Part shown: positions 8,193 to 16,691 of the stretch, in pieces
Numbering within the stretch: position 1 is the first letter of the stretch
Layout of the letters: each line of letters starts with the position of its first letter
Assembly (NCBI GenBank): GCA_964486925.1
Contig: CAZAOY010000012.1
Span: 1-51,661, forward strand
DNA from: CAZAOY01 sp964486925
Lineage (GTDB): Bacteria; Bacillota; Clostridia; Oscillospirales; Ruminococcaceae
DNA: 51,661 nt
Direction: 5' to 3'
Translations under genes and position numbers: made by a program
Notes under the pieces: generated by a model
Told to the model about the DNA's origin: nothing
Seen by the model: the letters and a program-made list of their open reading frames with translations, nothing else
Databases searched by the model: none

Positions 8193-9074
8193 ATGAAAGA
8201 ATGGGTTATCCTAACGGATAGTAACTGTGATCTACCGTTAGACTATTGTAAAAAAAACAATATTGAAATGTTGCCTTTGTCCTATACAATTGGGGATACA
8301 GAGTATCTGGCATTATCTAAGAACGATCTAACTCCAAAGGAGTTTTATGACAAACTAAGACAGGGTGCTACAGCTAAGACTGCTATGGTATCGGTGGATA
8401 AATTTAAAGTAGCGTTTAAGGAGAGGATTAAAAACGGTTTATCAGTGTTGTATATCGGATTCTCCTCTGCTCTAAGTGGGACGTTCAATAGCTCGCGACT
8501 TGCGGTTGAGGAGCTTTTAGATGAGATGGATGGTAGCTGTAAGATTATCGGCGTGGATTCGCTAGCGGCATCGTTAGGACAGGGTCTTATGGTAGATGTG
8601 GCGGTGACAATGAAGAATGAGGGGCGCACCCTAGAGGAGGTTGCGGATTACCTTGAAGGTGCAAAACAGGACTTTTGCCACTTCTTTACCGTAGATGATC
8701 TAAACCATCTTTACAGGGGTGGACGGGTATCTAAGGTATCGGCTATGATGGGGACTATGCTTGGGATAAAACCGATTCTACATGTAGATGAAGAAGGAAA
8801 GCTTGTACCTATTGGCAAGATTAGGGGACGTAAAAATTCCATTGACAGCTTAGCGGAATATATTGAGAAGAATATTGACAAGTCCAAATCGCAGAAGGTT
8901 TTTATAAGCCACGGAGATTGTATTGACGACGCTAGGTATCTGGCTTCAAAGATAAAGGAAAAGTTAAATATTAACTGTAACATGATAAACTATGTTAGCG
9001 CTAGTATAGGTGCACATTCGGGTCCTGGGACGGTAGCGGTATTCTGTATGGGTAACGGCAGGAAGGCAAAGTAG
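8193..9074 (+). CDS. DegV family fatty-acid-binding protein (FakB-like)
   Basis: DegV/FakB proteins bind a single fatty acid and present it to the kinase FakA, which makes acyl phosphate for phospholipid synthesis. The 293 residues begin MKEWVILTDSNCDLP, the usual DegV N-terminus. They contain the acyl-contacting segment SSALSGTFNSSRLA, then FTVDDLNHLYRGGRVSK, and end with a typical GAHSGPGTVAVF. ATG 8193 is supported by AAGGAGA; longer starts have no site. The stop TAG is followed directly by the ATG of ymdB. FakA lies one gene further on, so the FakB role is a strong inference. Which fatty acid is bound cannot be told. Confidence 0.9.
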   Translation: MKEWVILTDSNCDLPLDYCKKNNIEMLPLSYTIGDTEYLALSKNDLTPKEFYDKLRQGATAKTAMVSVDKFKVAFKERIKNGLSVLYIGFSSALSGTFNSSRLAVEELLDEMDGSCKIIGVDSLAASLGQGLMVDVAVTMKNEGRTLEEVADYLEGAKQDFCHFFTVDDLNHLYRGGRVSKVSAMMGTMLGIKPILHVDEEGKLVPIGKIRGRKNSIDSLAEYIEKNIDKSKSQKVFISHGDCIDDARYLASKIKEKLNINCNMINYVSASIGAHSGPGTVAVFCMGNGRKAK

Positions 9075-9839
9075 ATGAAGGTGTACATGATAGGTGATGT
9101 TATTGCATTACCAGGGTGTGAGTATGTTAGAAGGGTGCTACCTGAGTTTAAACGTAGGATGGGTATTGACTTTGTTATAGCTAATGGTGAAAACTCTGCG
9201 GCGGGGAATGGTATACTCCCGGTTTCGGCGGAGCATCTGTTTGACAGCGGGGTTGACGTTATAACGGGTGGAAACCATACCTTTAGACGTAAAGAGATAT
9301 ATGAGTATATGGAACATCACCAGAATGTCATAAGACCAGAGAACTACTATAGCTGTCAGATAGGCAAGGGGTATCACATATACGACCTTGGAAGATGGCA
9401 GGTAGCGGTGGTTAATCTGCAAGGGCGGGTTTACATGGATAACATCGACTGCCCGTTCCAGACGATTGATAGGGTGCTTAATGAGATAGATACAAAGTAT
9501 ATCTTTGTTGATTTTCACGCAGAGGCAACAGGGGAGAAGAAGGCGCTAGCCCACTACTGTGACGGGCGTGTGACAGGATTCTTTGGAACTCATACCCATG
9601 TACAGACAAACGATGCGGATATTTTACCCAAAGGAACAGGATATATAACCGATGTGGGGATGACTGGGCCAATTAATTCAGTGTTAGGGGTATATCCTAA
9701 CATTATAATAGACAAACTTAAATATGGACTTCCGATAAGGTTTGAGATATCTGATGAGCAGTGTATGCTAAACGGTGTACTTGTTGAGGTAGACACCGCC
9801 ACAGGTAGGACGAAAGAGATTAAGATTGTTAATATCTAG
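9075..9839 (+). CDS. ymdB: YmdB-type metallophosphoesterase
   Basis: Member of the TIGR00282 family of calcineurin-like phosphodiesterases; B. subtilis YmdB hydrolyses cyclic nucleotides and affects biofilm and sporulation decisions. The 254 residues carry the metal-binding blocks in order: MIGDVIALPG, IANGENSAAGNG, TGGNHTF, FVDFHAEATGEK and FFGTHTHVQTND. It starts immediately after the degV stop, so the two are cotranscribed and probably translationally coupled. Cytoplasmic. The substrate in this organism is not determined by the sequence. Confidence 0.92.
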   Translation: MKVYMIGDVIALPGCEYVRRVLPEFKRRMGIDFVIANGENSAAGNGILPVSAEHLFDSGVDVITGGNHTFRRKEIYEYMEHHQNVIRPENYYSCQIGKGYHIYDLGRWQVAVVNLQGRVYMDNIDCPFQTIDRVLNEIDTKYIFVDFHAEATGEKKALAHYCDGRVTGFFGTHTHVQTNDADILPKGTGYITDVGMTGPINSVLGVYPNIIIDKLKYGLPIRFEISDEQCMLNGVLVEVDTATGRTKEIKIVNI

Positions 9840-9970
9840 ATAACATCATTTTGTAGAACTGCAGATTGGTGGTTTAACTTTAGGTGTAGAAGGGTAATAT
9901 GGCGAGCTTTTAGAGGGTTCATCTAAAGGGTTAAACACTAAATAAAAAATAACGTTTAGGATGTGAAGTA

Positions 9971-11629
9971 ATGATTAATGGAAATATGTTAGCGCAAGCA
10001 ATTATCTCTGGGGCAAATAACCTTTCAAATAGCCAAGTGTTAGTGGATAACTTAAATGTATTCCCAGTACCGGATGGGGATACAGGTACAAATATGTCCA
10101 TGACCATAAACTCTGCGGTAAAGCCTTTAGAGGATCTTTCTAACCCTACGGTGGAGGCGGTTTCTGAGCTTACGGCTTCGTCCTTGTTAAGGGGGGCAAG
10201 GGGTAACTCCGGAGTTATCCTATCACTGCTCTTTAGAGGTTTTTCTAAGGGGTTAAAGGGCAAGGTAACGGCTACGGCGATGGATCTTGCTACTGCGCTC
10301 CAGATGGGGGTTGATGCCGCCTACAAGTCGGTTATGAAACCTACCGAGGGGACTATACTAACGGTAGCAAGAGAGGCGGCAGAGAAGGGGATTGAGGTTT
10401 GCAAAAGCACCAATGAAGTTTCTGTGCTGTTTCACGAGATGGTAAACCAAGCAAACATCTCACTGGAGAATACTAAAGAGATGCTGCCTGTCCTTAAAAA
10501 GGCAAACGTTGTAGACGCGGGAGGCAAGGGATTTTGCTTAATTATTGAGGGAATGTTATCGGTAATTCGGGATAACGTAGTGGTTGACCGAAGTGCTGAG
10601 GAAACCGATGAGCTAGGGTTTGCTCCAAACAACTATGATATGGAGGAACACATTACCTTTACCTACTGCACCGAATTTATTGTAATTAAGAAGGAAGGCT
10701 GTGACGAAAGCTCTGTTTTACGTGAGCAGATAGAGCCATTAGGAGATAGTGCGGTTGTAGTTGATGATGATGATATAATCAAGGTGCATGTTCACACCGA
10801 GAATCCGGGTGATGCTCTACAGCTAGGGCTTAGGTTTGGGCAGATAACAAACATTAAGATAGAGAACATGAGAGAACAGTTTGCTAAGAATCAAAAGGAC
10901 AAGGAGAAGAAACAAGCCGACAAGGATAATAGCAAGATATATAACTTTTTACCTGTAGAGCCGACTAAACCTATTGGGTTTGTTGCTATTGCTAACGGTG
11001 AGGGGATACAGGAGCTCTTTAAGGATGTAGGGGTAGACGTTGTAGTAAGCGGCGGACAGACCATGAATCCTAGCACAGAGGATATCCTAAAGGCGATAGA
11101 GGCAACCCCGGCTAAAACGGTGTTTGTACTGCCAAACAACAAAAACATTATTATGGCGGCAGAGCAAACCATACCTTTAGCTACAAGGAAGGTATGTGTT
11201 CTACACACTAAAACTATACCGCAGGGACTATCGGCAGTACTTGCCTTTGATGAGTCATTAAAGCTATCGGAGAATGTGACTAATATGACAAAGGCGGCAA
11301 CTTCTACCCTGACGGGTCAGATTACCTTTGCCGCACGGGACTCGGAATTTACCGGAGTTCATGTAAAGCAGGGTGAGATACTAGCTATTGATAACGGACG
11401 TATCTCCTTTATAGAAAAGGATGTTAGTAAGGCGCTATATAGGCTTATTAAGATTATGGTTAAAAAGACAGAAGGAAACTTTATTACCATAATGCATGGT
11501 AGCGATATTTCTGAGGAACAAGCTCAGGCGGCGGTGCAGATAGTGCAGAATAAATTTGGCCACGACTATGAGATAAACCTAATTAACGGTGGTCAGCCTG
11601 TGTACTATTATATAATTTCAATAGAGTAA
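9971..11629 (+). CDS. fakA: fatty acid kinase catalytic subunit FakA (DAK2 domain)
   Basis: Phosphorylates FakB-bound fatty acid with ATP, letting the cell use exogenous or recycled fatty acids. The 552 residues show an N-terminal DhaL/DAK2 kinase domain with the Mg-ATP motif FPVPDGDTGTNM (Asp35 and Asp37), then LRGARGNSGVILS, a middle domain, and a C-terminal DegV-like domain ending in GGQPVYYYIISIE. A charged linker rich in Lys/Asp lies at about 300-320. It follows ymdB after 131 nt with no terminator between. A strong terminator at 11648 closes the degV-ymdB-fakA group. Confidence 0.93.
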   Translation: MINGNMLAQAIISGANNLSNSQVLVDNLNVFPVPDGDTGTNMSMTINSAVKPLEDLSNPTVEAVSELTASSLLRGARGNSGVILSLLFRGFSKGLKGKVTATAMDLATALQMGVDAAYKSVMKPTEGTILTVAREAAEKGIEVCKSTNEVSVLFHEMVNQANISLENTKEMLPVLKKANVVDAGGKGFCLIIEGMLSVIRDNVVVDRSAEETDELGFAPNNYDMEEHITFTYCTEFIVIKKEGCDESSVLREQIEPLGDSAVVVDDDDIIKVHVHTENPGDALQLGLRFGQITNIKIENMREQFAKNQKDKEKKQADKDNSKIYNFLPVEPTKPIGFVAIANGEGIQELFKDVGVDVVVSGGQTMNPSTEDILKAIEATPAKTVFVLPNNKNIIMAAEQTIPLATRKVCVLHTKTIPQGLSAVLAFDESLKLSENVTNMTKAATSTLTGQITFAARDSEFTGVHVKQGEILAIDNGRISFIEKDVSKALYRLIKIMVKKTEGNFITIMHGSDISEEQAQAAVQIVQNKFGHDYEINLINGGQPVYYYIISIE

Positions 11630-11647
11630 TCCCCATGTATATTTAAT

Positions 11648-11693
11648 AAACTACCTTGGATTTTGCTATCTGTAAAATCCAAGGTAGTTTAAC
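11648..11693 (+). terminator. terminator after fakA
   Basis: Perfect 17-bp stem: 11648-11664 with 11674-11690 around a 9-nt loop. The 3' arm ends in TTT. It lies 18 bp after the fakA stop. Confidence 0.85.
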
Positions 11694-11751
11694 GTTAAGA
11701 ACAGTTTTGTAAATTTATAAAGAACAAAGCTAAAAAAGAGAGCGTTTACTC

Positions 11752-11780
11752 TTGCTAAAAATCGTTATTTATGGTATGAT
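11752..11780 (+). promoter_or_regulatory. sigma-A promoter of ddl
   Basis: TTGCTA (11752-11757) and TATGAT (11775-11780) are 17 bp apart. The predicted leader to ddl is about 240 nt. Confidence 0.6.
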
Positions 11781-11925
11781 ATATGGTGAGTAATAATATA
11801 TATTTGTAATGTATTATCGGAATTTTCCCAAATCTACCCTATATAGTTAATTAGCTTAAAACGGTAATGACGGCTTTATCCAGTAATTATAGCTTTCTAA
11901 ACTCTAAGCTGTAATTTACTATGAT

Positions 11926-11941
11926 TCACCACTAGTGGTGA
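11926..11941. repeat. 16-bp perfect palindrome in the ddl leader
   Basis: TCACCACTAGTGGTGA is a perfect palindrome 86 nt before ddl. A smaller pairing, AGCTT/AAGCT (11891-11895 with 11906-11910), lies just upstream. It may be an operator for a dimeric regulator or a hairpin in the leader RNA. Confidence 0.5.
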
Positions 11942-12026
11942 CGCGATGATAGCTATTATAAGAGAATTATCATAGCGGGTTATAGATACAAAAGGGGAAT
12001 ATTTTACTGCTTTATAAGGAGTTTTT

Positions 12027-13088
12027 ATGGAGAAGATAAATCTTGGAATAGTCTTTGGCGGAAAATCCAGTGAATATGAGGTATCGCTTCTGTCGGCGGT
12101 ATCGGTGCTAAACAACATCAACGCTAGTAGATATAATATAATAAAGATAGGTATTACAAAACAGGGAAGGATGTATTACTACACTGGTGACACCGCTAGC
12201 ATTGCTGATGGTAGCTGGTGTGAAACCCAAAAGGAGATTATTCCTTGTCAGATTAGCATATCAGGTGATCCAAAGGAGAAGGGATTAGTCCTTTTGCAGG
12301 ATAGTATTAGTTACATACCGATTGACGTAGTGTTTCCTGTGTTACACGGAAGAAATGGCGAGGATGGTACGTTACAGGGGCTATTAACCATAGCGGGTAT
12401 CCCGTTCGTAGGGTGTGATACGGTATCCTCTGGGGTGTGTATGGATAAAGAGCTTACTCATCTTATACTAAAGGATATTGTGCCTATGGCAGAGTATGTT
12501 GCGGTAAAACAGTCAAACTTCGCTAACCAGAGGGAAGCTATAGTTCTAGAATGTGAGCAGAAGCTTTTGTATCCTATGTTTGTAAAGCCAGCAAATGCGG
12601 GGTCGTCAGTAGGTATTACCAAAGCGCATGACAGACAGGAGCTATATAATGCCATTGAGGTAGCGTTTACCCATGATAAAAAGGTTATCATTGAACAGAT
12701 GCTTGTAGGCAGGGAGGTTGAGTGCGCAGTGCTTGGAAATGATAGCCCTGTGGTAGCGACCCCTGGGGATATCGAGCCATGTAATGAGTGGTATGACTAT
12801 GATGCTAAGTATCTGGCAAACAAGACAAATACAAATATCCCCGCTAAGATTACTGATGAGCAGACTAAACAGGTGCAGGAATTGGCGGTAAGGGCATTTA
12901 CCCGTCTAGGTTGCAGTGGGTTTGCTAGGGTGGATTTCTTTGTAGGGGAGGAGAGTATCTACCTAAATGAGATTAACACAATTCCGGGGTTTACAAGCAT
13001 TAGCATGTATCCAAAGCTGTGGAGCTATTCGGGTCTTTCCTATCCTGATTTAATAGACAGACTTATTGAATTAGCGCTTGAGGGTTAA
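12027..13088 (+). CDS. ddl: D-alanine--D-alanine ligase
   Basis: ATP-grasp enzyme that makes D-Ala-D-Ala for the peptidoglycan stem peptide. The 353 residues begin GIVFGGKSSEYEVSLLSAVSVL (N-domain substrate loop). They carry FPVLHGRNGEDGTLQGLL, the ATP-binding VKPANAGSSVGITKA, the omega-loop WYDYDAKYLANKT and the metal-binding end IYLNEINTIPGFTSISMYPKLW. The Tyr/Lys omega-loop pattern favours D-Ala-D-Ala rather than the VanA-type D-lactate ligases; the following IPAKI resembles clostridial VanG-like enzymes, so some doubt remains. AAGGAG precedes the ATG. First gene of ddl-murI-DUF1934-argS, with its own promoter and a structured leader. Confidence 0.93.
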   Translation: MEKINLGIVFGGKSSEYEVSLLSAVSVLNNINASRYNIIKIGITKQGRMYYYTGDTASIADGSWCETQKEIIPCQISISGDPKEKGLVLLQDSISYIPIDVVFPVLHGRNGEDGTLQGLLTIAGIPFVGCDTVSSGVCMDKELTHLILKDIVPMAEYVAVKQSNFANQREAIVLECEQKLLYPMFVKPANAGSSVGITKAHDRQELYNAIEVAFTHDKKVIIEQMLVGREVECAVLGNDSPVVATPGDIEPCNEWYDYDAKYLANKTNTNIPAKITDEQTKQVQELAVRAFTRLGCSGFARVDFFVGEESIYLNEINTIPGFTSISMYPKLWSYSGLSYPDLIDRLIELALEG

Positions 13089-13128
13089 ATATATTAACCC
13101 ATGTAGCTTTTTGGATTGGAGGGATAGG

Positions 13129-13971
13129 ATGGAGATATCTGGTAGCAATGGAGGCACTATAGGGGTGTTTGACTCTGGACTTGGCGGGTTAACGGCGGTT
13201 AGAGAGCTTAGCCGGATACTGCCTTGTGAGGATATTGTATACTTTGGGGACACCGGCAGAGTGCCGTATGGAACCCGCAGTGTTTCGATTATTAGGCGAT
13301 ACACAAGCCAGGATATTAATTTTTTAGTGTCTAAAGGTGTTAAGATTGTCGTTGCCGCTTGTGGAACAGCAAGCTCGGTTGTAACCGATGAGATGGTTTT
13401 AACGCTAAAGGAGAAGGACATTTTATATACAGGGGTAATTGAGCCAGCCTCCCTAAAGGCAAGCCGTATTACAAAGACCAAGAAGGTAGGGGTTATCGCT
13501 ACTAACGCATCAATTAACAGCGGTGCGTATAACAAGGCGATTGCACGGTATGATAAAGATATCACTGTAATAGGCGTACCCTGTCCGTTGTTCGTTCCCC
13601 TTGTGGAGAATGGATATACCGAGAGGGATAACACTGTAACTAAGATTGTTGCAAACGATTACCTTAAGGCGTTTACGGGGGAGAATAAGGTTGACACACT
13701 AATTCTTGGGTGCACCCACTATCCTGTGATAAAGGACATTATTGCTGATATAATGGGTGATGAGGTAACCCTCGTTGACACAGGAAAAGAGGCGGCGGCT
13801 TATGTAAAGCTGCTATTAGAGGAAAGAGCTTTGCTAAATAAATCAGATACTGTGGGCAGGGTAAACTACTATGTCAGTGACAGTGTTGATAGCTTTGCAG
13901 ATAATGCGAGGGTAATACTAAAAGAAACGGCAGTAGGAGAGGTTAAAAAGCTCGATATAGAGAAGTATTAG
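13129..13971 (+). CDS. murI: glutamate racemase
   Basis: Converts L- to D-glutamate for peptidoglycan. The 280 residues contain GVFDSGLGGLTAVREL and the two-cysteine active site: AACGTASS and ILGCTHYP. The first cysteine block reads ACGTAS where many members have ACNTAS, a substitution next to the catalytic Cys. YFGDTGRVPYGTRS is also typical. ATG 13129 is chosen because GGAGGG lies 5 nt upstream; an open frame from 13078 overlaps the end of ddl without a site. The pairing with ddl makes a small D-amino-acid wall-precursor operon. Confidence 0.95.
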   Translation: MEISGSNGGTIGVFDSGLGGLTAVRELSRILPCEDIVYFGDTGRVPYGTRSVSIIRRYTSQDINFLVSKGVKIVVAACGTASSVVTDEMVLTLKEKDILYTGVIEPASLKASRITKTKKVGVIATNASINSGAYNKAIARYDKDITVIGVPCPLFVPLVENGYTERDNTVTKIVANDYLKAFTGENKVDTLILGCTHYPVIKDIIADIMGDEVTLVDTGKEAAAYVKLLLEERALLNKSDTVGRVNYYVSDSVDSFADNARVILKETAVGEVKKLDIEKY

Positions 13972-13989
13972 AGGAAAGGGAAAGTTTTG

Positions 13990-14418
13990 ATGGATACTAA
14001 TAAACACAACGCTAGGATACAGGTAAAGAGTAAACTAGGCGCTTTGCAGGAATCGGACTATTATGATCTATACACAACAGGTGTTTACACCGAAAAGAAC
14101 GGTAGCTACTACATAAGATATAACGATGAAACATTAAAGCAAGAGCCGTCTAGCACCACAATAAAGGTAACGGAAGATCGACTTGTAATTATGCGTAGTG
14201 GGGAGAATGAATCCCACCTTGTGATAGAGAAGGACAAACGCTCTGAAGGTCACTATGTAACTCCTGTGGGAAGTCTACTGGTTGGGATTAACAACGGTAA
14301 GCTGAACAACAGGCTTTCAAAGCAGGGCGGGGAGTTGGATTTTAGCTACGATCTTGACATGAACGGTAAGTTTGTTGCAAGGAATGAGATATCAATTAAT
14401 ATTAAGATAAATGCTTAA
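13990..14418 (+). CDS. DUF1934 family protein (YwiB-like, calycin beta-barrel)
   Basis: Resembles B. subtilis YwiB, a small beta-barrel protein whose gene also sits next to argS. The role is unknown. The 142 residues are rich in short strands (YYDLYTTGVYTEKNGSYYIRY, SYDLDMNGKFVARNEISINI). GAGGAAAGGG precedes ATG 13990; a TTG one codon earlier is possible. It lies 18 nt after murI and 18 nt before argS, so it is cotranscribed with both. Confidence 0.8.
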   Translation: MDTNKHNARIQVKSKLGALQESDYYDLYTTGVYTEKNGSYYIRYNDETLKQEPSSTTIKVTEDRLVIMRSGENESHLVIEKDKRSEGHYVTPVGSLLVGINNGKLNNRLSKQGGELDFSYDLDMNGKFVARNEISINIKINA

Positions 14419-14436
14419 AGGTAAGGATGGATAAAG

Positions 14437-16134
14437 ATGACGATGGAGAACAACCCGATTAAGGCTCTCAAAGGTGAGCTGGAGGTGCTAATAAAGGAAG
14501 CGATAGGAAGGGCTATTTCAAAGGGTGAGCTACCGAGTGCGGCTATGCCAAGCTTTACAGTAGAGATCCCTGCTGATAAGAAGAATGGCGATCTAGCCTC
14601 TAATGCGGCGATGGTATCGGCTCGTGCTTTTAAGCTAGCGCCTATTAAGATTGCAAACTTAATTGCCAGTAATATGGAGTTTAATGACAGTAGCTTTGAG
14701 CGCTGTGAGATCGCAGGACCTGGATTTTTAAACTTCTTTATCGGTGTAGACTGGTACTCTAAGGCGGTAACGTTGATTAACACCCGCAAGGCAGATTTTG
14801 GAAAGACAGAGTATGGTAATGGTAAAAAGGTACTAGTGGAATTTGTATCGGCAAACCCAACAGGCCCTATGCATATCGGTAATGCTAGGGGTGGGGCGAT
14901 AGGAGATAGCTTAGCTTCGGTGTTTGAATGGGCAGGGTACTCTGTATCCCGTGAGTTTTATGTTAATGATGCGGGTAATCAGATAAATAAGTTTGCCGTG
15001 TCGCTAGAGGCAAGGTATCTACAGATATATGACGACAGCTTTATAATGCCGGAGGATGGGTATCTCGGTCAGGATATAATCGATCATGCTACAGCGTTTA
15101 GCAAGATAAATGGTGACAGATACGTTAATCTATCGTCGGATGAGCGTAAAAAAGCTTTAGTAGAGTATGCGCTGCCGCTTAATATCAAGGGGTTAGAGCA
15201 GGATTTACTACGGTATCGCATACAGTACGACACATGGTTTATGGAGTCGGTACTGCACAACAACAATGAGGTAGACAGGGTTATAACTCTGCTTAAAGAG
15301 AGTGGACATACCTATGAAAAAGAGGGTGCGTTATGGTTTAAGGCTACCGATTTTGGAAACGATATCGACTTTGTACTGGTACGTTCAAATGGAGTACCAA
15401 CCTATGTAGTACCTGATATTGCCTACCACTACAACAAGCTTGTAACACGTCAGTTTGATATGGCGGTGGATGTGCTTGGGGCGGATCACCACGGATACAT
15501 TCCACGTTTAAAGGCGGCGCTTTCAGCACTAGGGGTTGATTCAAACAGGCTTAATATTGTATTAATGCAGATGGTGCGGCTGGTTAGAGGCAAAGAGATT
15601 GTTAAGGCTAGTAAACGGTCGGGTAAGGCGATAACACTGGTAACGCTACTTGATGAGGTGCCGATTGATGCGGCGAGGTTCTTCTTTAACCTACGTGAGC
15701 CAAACTCACAGCTTGACTTTGATCTGGATCTAGCGATAGAACAGTCATCCCAAAACCCTGTATACTACGTGCAGTATGCCCATGCGAGGATATGCAGTAT
15801 AATCCGAAACCTACAAAAAGATGGGGCTACACAAGCTGATATTACATCAGCACCCCTACACCTGCTAACCACAGCGGAGGAACGTGAGTTAATAAAGCTT
15901 GCCTGTCTATTACCAAATGAAGTTGAAGATAGTACACGTCTGCTTGAACCGTCACGCATTACACGGTATGCAGGGGAATTAGCCTCGGCGTTTCATAAGT
16001 TTTATAACTCATGCAGGGTTATGTCGGAGGATAAAGATCTAACCTGTGCGAGGATGTATCTATGTATGGCGGTAAGAGAGGTTTTAGCTAACGTACTTAC
16101 TATGCTAAAGATTAGCGCACCGCAGGAGATGTAG
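14437..16134 (+). CDS. argS: arginyl-tRNA synthetase
   Basis: Charges tRNA-Arg; needs tRNA for amino-acid activation. The 565 residues contain the N-terminal Add-1 domain, the class I signature FVSANPTGPMHIGNARGG (HIGN), and VLGADHHGYIPRL. KASKRSGKAITL stands at the KMSKS-like position, and an alpha-helical DALR anticodon domain forms the end. AAGGATGG lies about 7 nt before ATG 14437. Last gene of the ddl operon; a degenerate ATPase gene follows within ~50 nt. Confidence 0.96.
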   Translation: MTMENNPIKALKGELEVLIKEAIGRAISKGELPSAAMPSFTVEIPADKKNGDLASNAAMVSARAFKLAPIKIANLIASNMEFNDSSFERCEIAGPGFLNFFIGVDWYSKAVTLINTRKADFGKTEYGNGKKVLVEFVSANPTGPMHIGNARGGAIGDSLASVFEWAGYSVSREFYVNDAGNQINKFAVSLEARYLQIYDDSFIMPEDGYLGQDIIDHATAFSKINGDRYVNLSSDERKKALVEYALPLNIKGLEQDLLRYRIQYDTWFMESVLHNNNEVDRVITLLKESGHTYEKEGALWFKATDFGNDIDFVLVRSNGVPTYVVPDIAYHYNKLVTRQFDMAVDVLGADHHGYIPRLKAALSALGVDSNRLNIVLMQMVRLVRGKEIVKASKRSGKAITLVTLLDEVPIDAARFFFNLREPNSQLDFDLDLAIEQSSQNPVYYVQYAHARICSIIRNLQKDGATQADITSAPLHLLTTAEERELIKLACLLPNEVEDSTRLLEPSRITRYAGELASAFHKFYNSCRVMSEDKDLTCARMYLCMAVREVLANVLTMLKISAPQEM

Positions 16135-16186
16135 AAGGATAACAAAGATTAAGCAAGGATAGATTAAAGTGAGGAGGAGTTTATAT

Positions 16187-16565
16187 ATGTGATCTAATAA
16201 GTCCATATACACCTTGAGCTGGGTTTATGCCAAACTTTTTAGCGGGTAGGGAAAAAGCCCTTGAAGATTCTGAAAAGTCTATCCCCATAGCACTTAAGGC
16301 ATTAGATAAAGGCTTTTTCAAGGTTAGATATGATAAGTGCACAAAGCTAGAGAAAGCATTCATGTTAGCTATGACACAATGCGGCATATTGCCTTGTACA
16401 ATTGCGAATGTAGCAAAGGCAATGGGAAAAGAGGTAAACTCTATATCTATGACACGTGGAACACTAATCAATAAAGGTGTAATCTATGCAACACAACATG
16501 GAGAAATAGATTTTACTGTACCGCAGTTTGATCTGTTTATTAAACGCGTTAATCAGATGAGATAG
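16187..16565 (+). pseudogene. decayed AAA+ ATPase gene (N-terminal tag and C-terminal winged-helix remain)
   Basis: The open frame from ATG 16227 encodes 112 aa. It looks like the beginning of a bacterial Orc1/Cdc6-like AAA+ ATPase (MPNFLAGREKALEDSEKSI) joined directly to that family's C-terminal winged helix (GFFKVRYDKCTKLEKAF through GEIDFTVPQFDLFIKRV). The ~250-residue ATPase core with Walker A and B is missing. Upstream in the same frame 16191-16226 reads DLISPYTP-stop-AGF, where the family has PYTPGAG, so TGA at 16215 replaces a glycine codon. A well-placed GAGGAGGAG precedes ATG 16187, but that ATG is in another frame and hits TGA at once. At least three lesions are visible: a frameshift near the start, a nonsense codon and an internal deletion. 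The 112-aa product could still be made. Confidence 0.7.
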
Positions 16566-16597
16566 GGGCGGACACGTTGTCCTGTAAGTATAGTAAC

Positions 16598-16640
16598 AAC
16601 AGGCAGATAGTACCGAGAGGGTAACTATCTGCCTGTTTGT
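16598..16640. terminator. bidirectional terminator between the argS side and pfkA
   Basis: Perfect 14-bp stem, 16598-16611 with 16624-16637, loop of 12 nt. It has a T-rich 3' side on + and sits between convergent transcription units. Confidence 0.8.
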
Positions 16641-16691
16641 ATTATGATATAATAAAGCTATTAAATTTTAGAAATTAAAGAATATCACCAA

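Noticed and set aside
12027..13088. Vancomycin-resistance-type D-Ala-D-Lac ligase
   Set aside because: The omega-loop WYDYDAKYL matches D-Ala-D-Ala ligases, and no vanH/vanX or two-component genes flank it; murI and argS neighbours are ordinary.
13071..13634. 187-aa open frame on the minus strand across murI
   Set aside because: Shadow of glutamate racemase; no ribosome binding site.
16187..16230. TGA read as glycine (alternative genetic code) in PYTP-stop-AG
   Set aside because: No other gene in the window contains in-frame TGA, and this locus also has a frameshift and a deleted core, so gene decay is the simpler explanation.
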